A stretch of 64,000 nucleotides of DNA from contig JAJQRA010000014.1 in the NCBI GenBank assembly GCA_046533095.1, positions 62,001-126,000 on the forward strand, in the 5' to 3' direction. The notes below the pieces were generated by a model. It saw nothing but the letters and a program-made list of their open reading frames with translations, did not search any database and had not been told where the DNA came from. Each line of letters starts with the position of its first letter. Position 1 is the first letter of the stretch. The DNA comes from ZAX-1 sp046533095 (GTDB lineage Bacteria > Bacillota > Clostridia > Lachnospirales > Lachnospiraceae). Of this stretch, positions 53,507 through 61,738 are shown one piece after another. The position numbers were made by a program, and so were the translations under genes.

Positions 53507-55249
53507 GTGAAAAACACAAAGTATTTTCCGTTTGAGCGAAATAAATATTTTTATGGAAAACTTCTGTCGGTGGATGATTTTGAACTAGAGCAGCGGTATA
53601 TGAACGATAAGAGAAGAATGCTGAATCGATTTTTGAACGGAACAGGAATCGTGGCGGGGCTCTCGGTCGTTTTAGTGGATGAACAGACAATCTCGATAGA
53701 AAGTGGAATCGCCTTAGATTCTTATGGCAGGGAGATGGTAATTGACCGGCCTTTGATTAAGAAGCTAGAGGTTATGGAGGGCTTTTCGGTTTGTACGAAT
53801 ATGGAGCAGCAGCCCTATGTGTATTTGTGTATGGATTATGGGGAAGAGGAAACAGACCGGGTACATAATATTGCACAGCAGATTTCGATGGAACAAGACA
53901 ATGAACATGAGAACTACAATAAGATCAGAGAGAGGTACCGTCTGTATCTTACCGTGAAGGAGCCAGAATATGAGAATCTGACTGCTGCGGACTTGTATGA
54001 AGAAACAAAGGTTCTTTATTGGAAAAATGAGGTGCGGATCAAGCAGATTATGCCTCGCTATGTGCAGGCTGGACATTCCACGCAGCTACGCATAGAGATA
54101 GAGAACTTTGGGAGGAATATGATTTCTTTTTCCTATGACCTCATCTTAAATGCCCTGTTGCATCAAGGACAGCCAAACCTACACGTTTCTTTTGATGAGA
54201 TGCTTGTGGAGCGAACAGGGAGCTACAGCCTAGCCTATACACTAGATACAGTGAATATGAGCGATGTGGAAGGGCTAGCCACAATTGATCCACAAAGTGT
54301 AAACATTAGCTTCTCAGGGAGAAAGCAAGAAGAAAAGTGGGAACATAAGGCGGTAGCTGCAATTGGTGGTCTTGAGGAGAAAGAGGAATTGATCCAAAGG
54401 TATTACAGGACTGCACTGGATACCATGCTTCGAAATGATAGGCATAATTTGCTTTATCTGGCAAGGATATTTCTGATTTCCACAGACAATACCTATATGA
54501 TTGACCGGATAGAAAATGCCCCATTTTCCCAGCATATAAGGAATCATGTGCTAGAGGATGCATTGGATCATCTTATCATAAAAGAGCTAAAAAAGGATCA
54601 GGGTATCAGCGATGCAAATGATCAGGAACTTGGAGGTGCAAACAGTCGGGATAAGAGCCATGGCGTGCAGCTTAGCAAAGGGACTGAAATTTTAAATCTT
54701 GGTATTGGAGGACGCAGAGGAGACAGATTCTTTTCCGGTGAAGTAGTTCATGGGCTGGGACTTGGAAGAGTAACCCTTGTGCTGGGAATAGAAAAAGACG
54801 CAGAGGCGCTAAATTTTGGCTCTTCTGAAATTTTTGAAAGAGATGGATTAAATGCAGAAATTGCAGCCAAGCTAGACCCTGAAAAGGGAAGCTTTATCAT
54901 TGGGGCAAGGTTGCTAGAAGCAACGATGGAAGCACAGCTTAAAGTCCATTGGACGGCAATCCGCGATATGAGCGATGTGGTAAAGGAACAAGGAACCCAT
55001 CGAATTTTCATCAAGCCAAATGTTTTGGAACTGCATGTGCGCGAGAGCTACCATCTGGAAGCTGTCTGCGAAAACATGGTAGAAAAAAGTGTGAAGTGGA
55101 GCGTGAAAGAAGAGGGCGGAGAGGTTGATGCAAATGGCCTTTATGTAGCGCCAAATCTTCCCGGTGTCTATGAAGTTGTGGTTTGCAGTGTAGCGTTCCC
55201 AGATATAAAGGCCTCAATATTTATTGTAGTACGCGATCACAGCGATTAA
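53507..55249 (+). CDS. Conserved eCIS structural protein with C-terminal Ig-like domain
   Basis: A 580-aa protein that starts NTKYFPFERNKYFYGKLLSV, DDFELEQRYMNDKRRMLNRF, LNGTGIVAGLSVV. This N-terminus is typical of an eCIS/tail-associated protein family of unclear function. It continues with a long beta-rich body. The C-terminal ~85 residues form a Big2-like Ig domain (HRIFIKPNVLELHVRESYHL, KWSVKEEGGEVDANGLYVAP, GVYEVVVCSVAFPD). The Ig end suggests surface exposure or binding; it may replace a fibre. Start GTG 53507 behind AGGAGG. Confidence 0.75.
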   Translation: MKNTKYFPFERNKYFYGKLLSVDDFELEQRYMNDKRRMLNRFLNGTGIVAGLSVVLVDEQTISIESGIALDSYGREMVIDRPLIKKLEVMEGFSVCTNMEQQPYVYLCMDYGEEETDRVHNIAQQISMEQDNEHENYNKIRERYRLYLTVKEPEYENLTAADLYEETKVLYWKNEVRIKQIMPRYVQAGHSTQLRIEIENFGRNMISFSYDLILNALLHQGQPNLHVSFDEMLVERTGSYSLAYTLDTVNMSDVEGLATIDPQSVNISFSGRKQEEKWEHKAVAAIGGLEEKEELIQRYYRTALDTMLRNDRHNLLYLARIFLISTDNTYMIDRIENAPFSQHIRNHVLEDALDHLIIKELKKDQGISDANDQELGGANSRDKSHGVQLSKGTEILNLGIGGRRGDRFFSGEVVHGLGLGRVTLVLGIEKDAEALNFGSSEIFERDGLNAEIAAKLDPEKGSFIIGARLLEATMEAQLKVHWTAIRDMSDVVKEQGTHRIFIKPNVLELHVRESYHLEAVCENMVEKSVKWSVKEEGGEVDANGLYVAPNLPGVYEVVVCSVAFPDIKASIFIVVRDHSD

Positions 55250-55341
55250 GGCAATTAGAAATTGCTCTTCACCATCAGTTATCACACCTTCTACAGTTGG
55301 TGAAAGTAGTGGCAATAAGAAAGATATGGCGGGGATAAACC

Positions 55342-56220
55342 ATGATTATTCAGGCATTAGATAAAGATTATCTTGTTATTAAACGAGGCAGTTTTGATGA
55401 GCGGGTAGAGCGTTATTTGTGTAAATGCAGTGTGGATAGTGAAATTTATATGCTCATTTTGATCAAGGATAGGCAGTTGATCCATGATGTGGCTGAATAT
55501 ATTACCGCAGCGGCAAACAGTGAAAAATTTTTAGATCTGCATTCCTGTTTTTCGAGTGAAGATGGTTTCTGTGTTGTATGTAGGCATGTGATGGGGCGTT
55601 CTTTAAAAAATAAAATCCGCTATGAATACCTAGCCTTGGAGGAACGCCTTGCCATTGGAAGAAAGATCCTAGAAAAGATAATTCTACAAAATTTACCAGC
55701 GTACTTCTTGTGCGATACCCTATTTTCAGAAACGGTAGTGGTTCATGAAAATCTGGATATTGGCTTTACCTATGAGTTAATTGATTTGGATCATTTTAAG
55801 GAATATGGCATGGAACAGGCAATGGAGCGGATCGCCGCTATCATGGAAGAACTGTTCCATGAAGAGGTTGGGAAAAATATGCTGCCGCCCCTGCTGGAAT
55901 TTTGCCACAATCTAAATACGCATCATTTAAGGAATTATATGGATATTTTCCAAGCCTATGAAAAGACCTGTGAAACAATACAGGGGATGGCGCCGGAAGA
56001 ACGCGAAATACCCAGAACTTGGCTGTTTCGGCAATGGGCAAAAATTGTACGTTTGGGAAAACCCCTAAAAAAAATTGCTGCGGCGATATTGCTTATCTTG
56101 GCAATTGTATGGTTGATGTATGTAATCGGCCGGCCCGAGCCGTTGCAAAAAGGTCAAAACGTTTACGACTATATTGGAACATTGCCGATCCAACAGGAGA
56201 AAGAAGTGATTAAAAAATGA
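55342..56220 (+). CDS. Kinase-like protein with one C-terminal membrane segment
   Basis: A 292-aa protein. Residues ~1-220 look like a degenerate protein kinase-type fold: a short beta lobe, VCRHVMGRSLKNKIRYEYLA as hinge-like segment, and ILQNLPAYFLCDTLFSETVV, then FTYELIDLDHFKEYG where catalytic loop and DFG would lie. No glycine loop, VAIK lysine or HRD is seen. A basic stretch precedes one hydrophobic helix (~244-264, AAAILLILAIVWLMYVIG), with a short tail outside. The layout recalls EssB/YukC of type VII secretion (inference). Overlaps the MORN gene by ATGA. Confidence 0.6.
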   Translation: MIIQALDKDYLVIKRGSFDERVERYLCKCSVDSEIYMLILIKDRQLIHDVAEYITAAANSEKFLDLHSCFSSEDGFCVVCRHVMGRSLKNKIRYEYLALEERLAIGRKILEKIILQNLPAYFLCDTLFSETVVVHENLDIGFTYELIDLDHFKEYGMEQAMERIAAIMEELFHEEVGKNMLPPLLEFCHNLNTHHLRNYMDIFQAYEKTCETIQGMAPEEREIPRTWLFRQWAKIVRLGKPLKKIAAAILLILAIVWLMYVIGRPEPLQKGQNVYDYIGTLPIQQEKEVIKK

Positions 56221-58619
56221 AATTTTCCGGATTTAATTGGTTGAAAGCTTTTCAGCTGTTTACGACGAGAATCGCACGCCTTGCGCTTGCTCCTTTACAA
56301 GTTCTATACCGTAAAATCAGAAGCCTCATTAATCCCAATAATATTTTGGGAAGGATGTCTGTGGATATCCGCAAGGGAATTAAAGACGTTGGGAAAAAGC
56401 CATCTTCCCTGCAGGAATATTTTCCGGTAGGACAAAGGTATATAGCCAAAAAAATAGTTTATATCATAAGTGTGGTGATCGTGTTGGGAATTGCCTTGCT
56501 GATTCGATTTGAAGTCCCTAAGATCCAAGCAAGGTTTTTTACAAGGACACTTGCAGTGAATGCGGCTGTCTTAAAAGACTATACGGGAAAAGTCCGCCTT
56601 ATCAATAATAAGCGGGACAAAACGTTGTTATTTGAGGGCAGGGTAGAAGAAGGGCGGATCAGTGGATTTGGAGTTTTGTATCGGTATGATGCAACAAAGA
56701 TGTACCAAGGCGATTTTTTAATGGAAATGTATTCCGGCGTGGGGGAACTTTATTATCCAGATGGGGTTACGACACTTTATAAGGGCGATTTCGCCATGAA
56801 CCAATATAATGGAAATGGTGTTTTATATTACGAGAATAAGCAGAAAAAATATTCTGGTGCTTTTGTAGAGGATTTGTATGACGGAGAAGGGATCGCATAC
56901 TATAATAGTGGAAAAGAGCAGTATGTGGGCACGTTTTCGAAGGGGCTGTATGAGGGTGTAGGAAAGCTTTACAATGAAAATGGGGAAATTGTTTATGAAG
57001 GAGCCTTTTCAAATGACCTGTATGATGGAGCCGGCGTATTGTACGATGAAAAGGGCAAGGCCATTTATACTGGACTTTTTGCAAAGGGAGAGCAGGTCGG
57101 AAATGGAAAGGTTACCCTTTATGACACGGATGAGAATCTTTTGTATGAGGGGTATGTGCTGGATGGCCTATATGATGGAAAAGGCACGTTGTACATGGCG
57201 AATGGGCAGATACGCTATGAGGGGAATTTTAAAGCGGGCGGCTACGATGGAATCGGAAAACTTTATACGAAGACAGGAAAACTGCTCTATGATGGAAAAT
57301 TCATGGACAACCAATACGAGGGAAATGGAAAACTCTATAATGGAAATGGTCGGATAAAATATAATGGAGAATTTGTAAAGGGCCAGTATGAGGGAAAAGG
57401 AAAATGCTATGATGGGAGAGGGAAGCTAATCTACGATGGAGAGTTTCTTGGCGGCATTTATGGAGGCAAAGGAAAACTTTACAATGCGCAGGGGGCATTG
57501 CTCTACGATGGAGAATTTCTAGATGGTATTTATTCTGGGAAAGGTAAGGCCTATAGTGAAGATGAGATTTTGGCATATGATGGAGAATTTCTAAATGGAG
57601 AGTATTCCGGGAAAGGAAAGCTCTATAATGCAGATGAGATCTTGATCTATGATGGTGAGTTCTTAGAGAACGTCTATTCTGGGAAAGGGAAACTCTATAA
57701 TGCAGATGAGATTTTAATCTATGATGGTGAGTTTGCAAGGGGACTGTATGAAGGGAAAGGAAAGTCCTATAATGTGCAGGGAATCTTGAGCTATGATGGA
57801 GAATTTTTAGAAGGGCTCTATGCTGGAAAAGGCAAGATCTATAACGTGCTAGGCACGATGCTCTATGATGGAGAACTTGTAAAGGGGCTTTATGAGGGAA
57901 AAGGAAAACTCTATAACGAGCAAGGGATTCTGCTGTATGATGGAGAGTTTGTAAAGGGGCTTTATGAGGGAAAAGGAAAACTTTATGATTCGCAGGGAAA
58001 CCTGCTGTGTGATGGAGAGTTTATAAGGGGCAGCTATACTGCTGGAAAAGGAAAGGTCTATAGTGATACGGGCATGCTGCTGTATGATGGAGATCTTGCC
58101 GATGGCATGTACACTGGAACAGGAAAATGCTATGACGAAACAGGCGCTTTAGTATATGAAGGAGAATTTGTGAATGGATCCTATTCCGGGAAAGGGAAAC
58201 TCTATAATAGCTTAGGGATATTGATCTACGATGGAGAATTTGAACAAGGGGCAAAGACGGGAAAAGGAAAACAATTTGATGAGCAGGGGCGTCTGCTCTA
58301 TGAAGGAGAATTTTATCAAGATCAATACAGTGCAGAAGGAAAACTTTATAATTCGGAAAGCGGAGTTTTGATTTATCAGGGGCAGTTTCGAGCGGGGCAA
58401 TATGACGGTATAGGGAAATTGTATAGCGAACAAGGACTCCTCATCTACGAGGGGGGATTCCTGCTAGGTGTTTATCATGGACAAGGAACCCTATATAATC
58501 CGAAGACGGGAGAAGAGATTTCATCAGGGCTATTTGTGGATGGGAAGTATGTAGAGCCACCTGGCAATAGCGAAATGCCAATCGAAGGCGCGAAAGATCA
58601 AGAAACGAAAAAGCAGTAA
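56217..58619 (+). CDS. Membrane-anchored MORN-repeat protein
   Basis: An 800-aa protein. The first ~75 residues are basic and amphipathic, followed by one membrane segment (~80-97, IVYIISVVIVLGIALLIRF). From ~145 to the end run about 26 MORN-type repeats of 23 residues, consensus LLYDGEFVKGLYEGKGKLYN, with a basic-acidic tail. MORN repeats form long beta solenoids that bind proteins or lipids. The N-terminal positive charges predict the repeats on the outer side, unusual for MORN proteins. Translationally coupled to the kinase-like gene. Confidence 0.85.
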   Translation: MKFSGFNWLKAFQLFTTRIARLALAPLQVLYRKIRSLINPNNILGRMSVDIRKGIKDVGKKPSSLQEYFPVGQRYIAKKIVYIISVVIVLGIALLIRFEVPKIQARFFTRTLAVNAAVLKDYTGKVRLINNKRDKTLLFEGRVEEGRISGFGVLYRYDATKMYQGDFLMEMYSGVGELYYPDGVTTLYKGDFAMNQYNGNGVLYYENKQKKYSGAFVEDLYDGEGIAYYNSGKEQYVGTFSKGLYEGVGKLYNENGEIVYEGAFSNDLYDGAGVLYDEKGKAIYTGLFAKGEQVGNGKVTLYDTDENLLYEGYVLDGLYDGKGTLYMANGQIRYEGNFKAGGYDGIGKLYTKTGKLLYDGKFMDNQYEGNGKLYNGNGRIKYNGEFVKGQYEGKGKCYDGRGKLIYDGEFLGGIYGGKGKLYNAQGALLYDGEFLDGIYSGKGKAYSEDEILAYDGEFLNGEYSGKGKLYNADEILIYDGEFLENVYSGKGKLYNADEILIYDGEFARGLYEGKGKSYNVQGILSYDGEFLEGLYAGKGKIYNVLGTMLYDGELVKGLYEGKGKLYNEQGILLYDGEFVKGLYEGKGKLYDSQGNLLCDGEFIRGSYTAGKGKVYSDTGMLLYDGDLADGMYTGTGKCYDETGALVYEGEFVNGSYSGKGKLYNSLGILIYDGEFEQGAKTGKGKQFDEQGRLLYEGEFYQDQYSAEGKLYNSESGVLIYQGQFRAGQYDGIGKLYSEQGLLIYEGGFLLGVYHGQGTLYNPKTGEEISSGLFVDGKYVEPPGNSEMPIEGAKDQETKKQ

Positions 58620-58685
58620 AGAGAAGGAAAGCAAAAGAAGAGGGAAACGAAAACAAGGATAAACGAAAATTTAAGGAGTGATAGC

Positions 58686-59264
58686 ATGGGATATGGAGTG
58701 ATTTCAGATGTCAGCAATGCAATTGTGAACCTCCTGCGTGAAGCAATTGTTCCAGATTTAGTCATGAACAAAGACGCGATCGGTTTGTGTACACCGGAAG
58801 ATAAAAATGACATTGTGGTTGGGGTCAATTTATATGATGTTAGAGAAAGTGAAGAGGTCATGTCAATGGGGATGAAAAATGACGGAATGAAAAGCCAGAC
58901 GTTCCCATCTACCTTTTTAAGCCTCTACTATATGATTACCGTGTATTCTGGAAGCGATGTCAAATTCAGGGCAGAGGAAGAACAGCGCATATTTGGGAAA
59001 ATTATACAGATGTTTAAGGACTATCCTATCCTCACCGGATCATTTTTAGGGGAGGACAAGAGTGGCAGCCGCTATAAGGTCAAGATAGAAATGCAGCAAA
59101 TTGATCGATATGAGAAAATTCGGCTATGGAATTCGCCCAATATTCCCTATAAGCTGTCCATGTTCTATAAGGTCTATCCAGTGGAAATTACCTCTATGAA
59201 GAAGCAGGAGATTGCAAGGGTTGTCGATTTAGACTTTACGGTAGAAGAAAAAGAACAAGAATAA
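58686..59264 (+). CDS. eCIS tail terminator, DUF4255 (Afp16-like)
   Basis: A 192-aa protein with the DUF4255 pattern: GVISDVSNAIVNLLREAIVP, the NDIVVGVNLYDVRESEE segment, FPSTFLSLYYMITVYSGSDV and YKLSMFYKVYPVEITSMKKQ. Afp16-type proteins cap the tube and sheath at the end opposite to the baseplate and determine where length growth stops together with the tape measure. Confidence 0.9.
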   Translation: MGYGVISDVSNAIVNLLREAIVPDLVMNKDAIGLCTPEDKNDIVVGVNLYDVRESEEVMSMGMKNDGMKSQTFPSTFLSLYYMITVYSGSDVKFRAEEEQRIFGKIIQMFKDYPILTGSFLGEDKSGSRYKVKIEMQQIDRYEKIRLWNSPNIPYKLSMFYKVYPVEITSMKKQEIARVVDLDFTVEEKEQE

Positions 59265-59343
59265 GCGCAAGGAAACAAAGGGCAATGCAAAATAGCAAAA
59301 GACAAGGCTTAGGACACTGCACAAAGAGGAAGAGGAGAAATGC

Positions 59344-60126
59344 ATGAGAGTAGATGGTGTAGCAGACAGAGTGCATAGAAAAGTCGATCTTGCCGTACAG
59401 ATATTGGATGATTTTACAGATTTGCCGATTCAAAAAGGAAAGGTGCAGGTTCGCATCGTTTCGGAGGACAAACCGCTTATAAAATCAGATGGATATTATA
59501 TCTTTATGAATTTAAAAAAAACCAAATTAGAGGTGTGCATTACAAGCGCATTCTATTACCCTAGGATGCTTGCACTTGATTTGAAACAGTATTCGGACAA
59601 TCCACCTTTGGTAAAAGTGCGTATGGTGCCGAATCGGACTTATCCGGTGCCATATGGGACCACCTGTATGCAAGGGACGGCTGAATCTGGAAGCCTGATA
59701 CGAATTATTTGTCAAGATAAGGCAAAAACGGTAAAGTTGCTGTATGAATATGAGCGGCCAAAGCAAGGGGAATATAGCAAAATACATATTTATAATCCGG
59801 AAAATATGGAATTGGAAGGAAGATGGTTCTTTATTACCAATAAAGAAAAAAAGGCAGGCGAGTATTTTAGCATCAGTGGGACCAAGGCAGAGGAACCGGG
59901 TACTTACCTGCTTGCGCAACCTTTAAAAGAAAATTATAAAAAAATCGGAACATCCATCTATCCGGTTTATACTGGGCAGGCAGATGAGAAAGGAAAATTT
60001 TTCTTCCTGTTGGAGGAAAATTCCCTAAAAACGTGCCAGTATATTTGCGAGGCGTTGGGAAGCAAAGTAATCCGAAAGGAATATGAGGTGCTTTCCGGAA
60101 AAATGAATGAAATAAATTTACTATAG
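59344..60126 (+). CDS. Beta-rich eCIS accessory protein
   Basis: A 260-aa protein beginning RVDGVADRVHRKVDLAVQIL, DDFTDLPIQKGKVQVRIVSE. The N-terminal ~90 residues look like an Ig/carboxypeptidase-regulatory-like beta domain, followed by SLIRIICQDKAKTVKLLYEY and a domain closing with KSENDEINLL-type strands (actual end KMNEINLL). No signal peptide or membrane segment. Such beta domains are found next to the terminator in several eCIS loci. Its 3' region is duplicated after the stop. Confidence 0.6.
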   Translation: MRVDGVADRVHRKVDLAVQILDDFTDLPIQKGKVQVRIVSEDKPLIKSDGYYIFMNLKKTKLEVCITSAFYYPRMLALDLKQYSDNPPLVKVRMVPNRTYPVPYGTTCMQGTAESGSLIRIICQDKAKTVKLLYEYERPKQGEYSKIHIYNPENMELEGRWFFITNKEKKAGEYFSISGTKAEEPGTYLLAQPLKENYKKIGTSIYPVYTGQADEKGKFFFLLEENSLKTCQYICEALGSKVIRKEYEVLSGKMNEINLL

Positions 60127-60258
60127 TTTATCAAAAGATGCAGCGCAGTTGGGATAAAAGGAATAGCATTTTATTCCTATCATATAGTTTATCAGAAGAT
60201 GCAGCGCAGTTGGGATAAAAGGAATAGCATTTTATTCCTATCATATAGTTTATCAATT
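60122..60258 (+). repeat. Tandem duplication (61 bp, 2.2 copies) with hairpins
   Basis: Copies start at 60122, 60183 and 60244 (partial), each TATAGTTTATCA(A/G)AAGATG with GATAAAAGGAATAGCATTTT. Each full copy contains AGGAATA/TATTCCT, a hairpin that can act as a weak terminator. Copies differ by a single base, so this is recent. Confidence 0.9.
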
Positions 60259-60294
60259 AGGAATAGGTGCCTTAGCAGACAGGGGGAATAAAAA

Positions 60295-60681
60295 GTGGGA
60301 ATGTGTGTATGTGGAGGAGCAATGACGGCCTGCAGTTTTGGAATGGCCCCGGGCACCTTTATGGTATTGCCGGAAAATAAAGTGATGACGAGTATGCCGA
60401 TAGCAACCATTATGGACAATAAACCAATGGTAAATATTTTGCCATTTGGCATGTGCAGCAGCATGGCGAATCCACAGGTGGCCGCGGCGACAGCAGTGGC
60501 ATTAGGGGTGCTGACCCCCATGCCCTGTATGCCTGTCATATCGGCTCCCTGGGCACCGGGCAGTCCAACCGTATTGATTGCAAATAAACCGGCATTAAAT
60601 CAAACGAGTAAGCTGATGTGCAATTGGGCAGGCATAATACAAATAACGAATCCTGGAACCACAAATATTCAGGTGCCATAA
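60295..60681 (+). CDS. DUF4280 PAAR-like spike tip protein
   Basis: A 128-aa protein: MCVCGGAMTACSFGMAPGTF at the start, VLPENKVMTSMPIATIMDNK, CMPVISAPWAPGSPTVLIAN, then LCNWAGIIQITNPGTT-like end (actual MCNWAGIIQITNPGTTNIQV). This is the DUF4280/PAAR-like family, with Cys and Gly-Pro turns of a metal-stabilised cone. It would sit on the needle tip. Start GTG 60295 or ATG 60301. Confidence 0.85.
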   Translation: MGMCVCGGAMTACSFGMAPGTFMVLPENKVMTSMPIATIMDNKPMVNILPFGMCSSMANPQVAAATAVALGVLTPMPCMPVISAPWAPGSPTVLIANKPALNQTSKLMCNWAGIIQITNPGTTNIQVP

Positions 60682-60704
60682 AAGGAAGAAGGTTGAATAT
60701 CAAA

Positions 60705-61736
60705 ATGCAAGTGCTGATCGGAATTATCATAGGCATCGGGGCAACGTTGCTGTGTATCGTGCTAGCGCAATATATTAGAAAGAGCAATAGTGGTAGGCAC
60801 AAAAAAAAAGAATATGCTGATTTAAGCCAAAGTGCACAGGACGTACAGGGCACAAAAAAAGTGCAGGCTTTAAGCTATGAAAAAAATGCATGGAGGCTTC
60901 TTCCAATGAAACTGTTGCGCGTGATCGGGGATGCGGATACGCTTGATTTTGCCTTAAATAGTACAAAGGAGATGCCTTCTAGCATAATGAGTGCTAATGT
61001 TCGGGACTTCTCCAACCATGCACGGCAGATGCAGTCAGAGGAAACGTATTATTTAATAAATCAAATCCTAGAGCAGTGTACGCCGCTAGTCTATGACTAT
61101 GGTGGAGAGATAGGGCAATTTCAAGATGCCGGATTTGAAGCGATTTATCTAAAGGAATGTGAAAAGGTTGTGGAAGCGGCAATTTTGATGTGCGAACGAA
61201 TGCAGAAGCTGGAACAGGAACGAAAAGAATATAAAAATTTTTCAATCGGAATTTCGTATGGACTTATTCGGGTAGGGGTTGTTGGATATGAGAAGCGGAT
61301 TTCTTTATCTACCATGTCGGTTTATATGGGGCTGGCTCAATATTTGAGGAAAGTAGCAGTCAAATATTATTCCAGAATATTGGTGACCGGAACTTATATA
61401 GAGCAGATTGCAGATTTTCAAACGAAATATAATGTTCGCTTTCTGGGCTATATTTATATCCATAGCATTCAGGCAATTGAAAAAATCTATGATGTGTTTG
61501 ACGGAGATCCGATAGAAGTAAGAAACCAAAAGAGAAAGACGAGAATTGTTTTTGAAAAAGGCGTTCGCCTATTTATTGAAAAGAAATTTGAAGAGGCACG
61601 TGGCTATTTTATTGAAGTGCTGAAAACAGATCGCTTGGATCGTGCTGCAAAAGAATATCTACTGTTGTGTGACCAAAATTGGGATAAAAAGAAAGAAAAG
61701 GATAGTGAAACAAAGGTTTTTGTGGAGGAATATTAG
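60705..61736 (+). CDS. Membrane-anchored class III cyclase-like protein, probably inactive
   Basis: A ~343-aa protein. One N-terminal membrane helix (~2-22, QVLIGIIIGIGATLLCIVLA), a linker, then a nucleotidyl cyclase homology domain. Canonical FADIRGF is SANVRDF (metal Asp changed to Asn98). KFIGDA is QFQDA: Asp141 kept, Lys lost. The VNLAARL site is MGLAQYL, lacking the transition-state Asn and Arg. The C-terminal TPR-like helix pair (FEKGVRLFIEKKFEEARGYF) is typical of cyclase tails. Start chosen at ATG 60705; the RBS is weak. Likely a pseudo-enzyme with a structural or sensing role. Confidence 0.7.
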   Translation: MQVLIGIIIGIGATLLCIVLAQYIRKSNSGRHKKKEYADLSQSAQDVQGTKKVQALSYEKNAWRLLPMKLLRVIGDADTLDFALNSTKEMPSSIMSANVRDFSNHARQMQSEETYYLINQILEQCTPLVYDYGGEIGQFQDAGFEAIYLKECEKVVEAAILMCERMQKLEQERKEYKNFSIGISYGLIRVGVVGYEKRISLSTMSVYMGLAQYLRKVAVKYYSRILVTGTYIEQIADFQTKYNVRFLGYIYIHSIQAIEKIYDVFDGDPIEVRNQKRKTRIVFEKGVRLFIEKKFEEARGYFIEVLKTDRLDRAAKEYLLLCDQNWDKKKEKDSETKVFVEEY

Positions 61737-61738
61737 CA

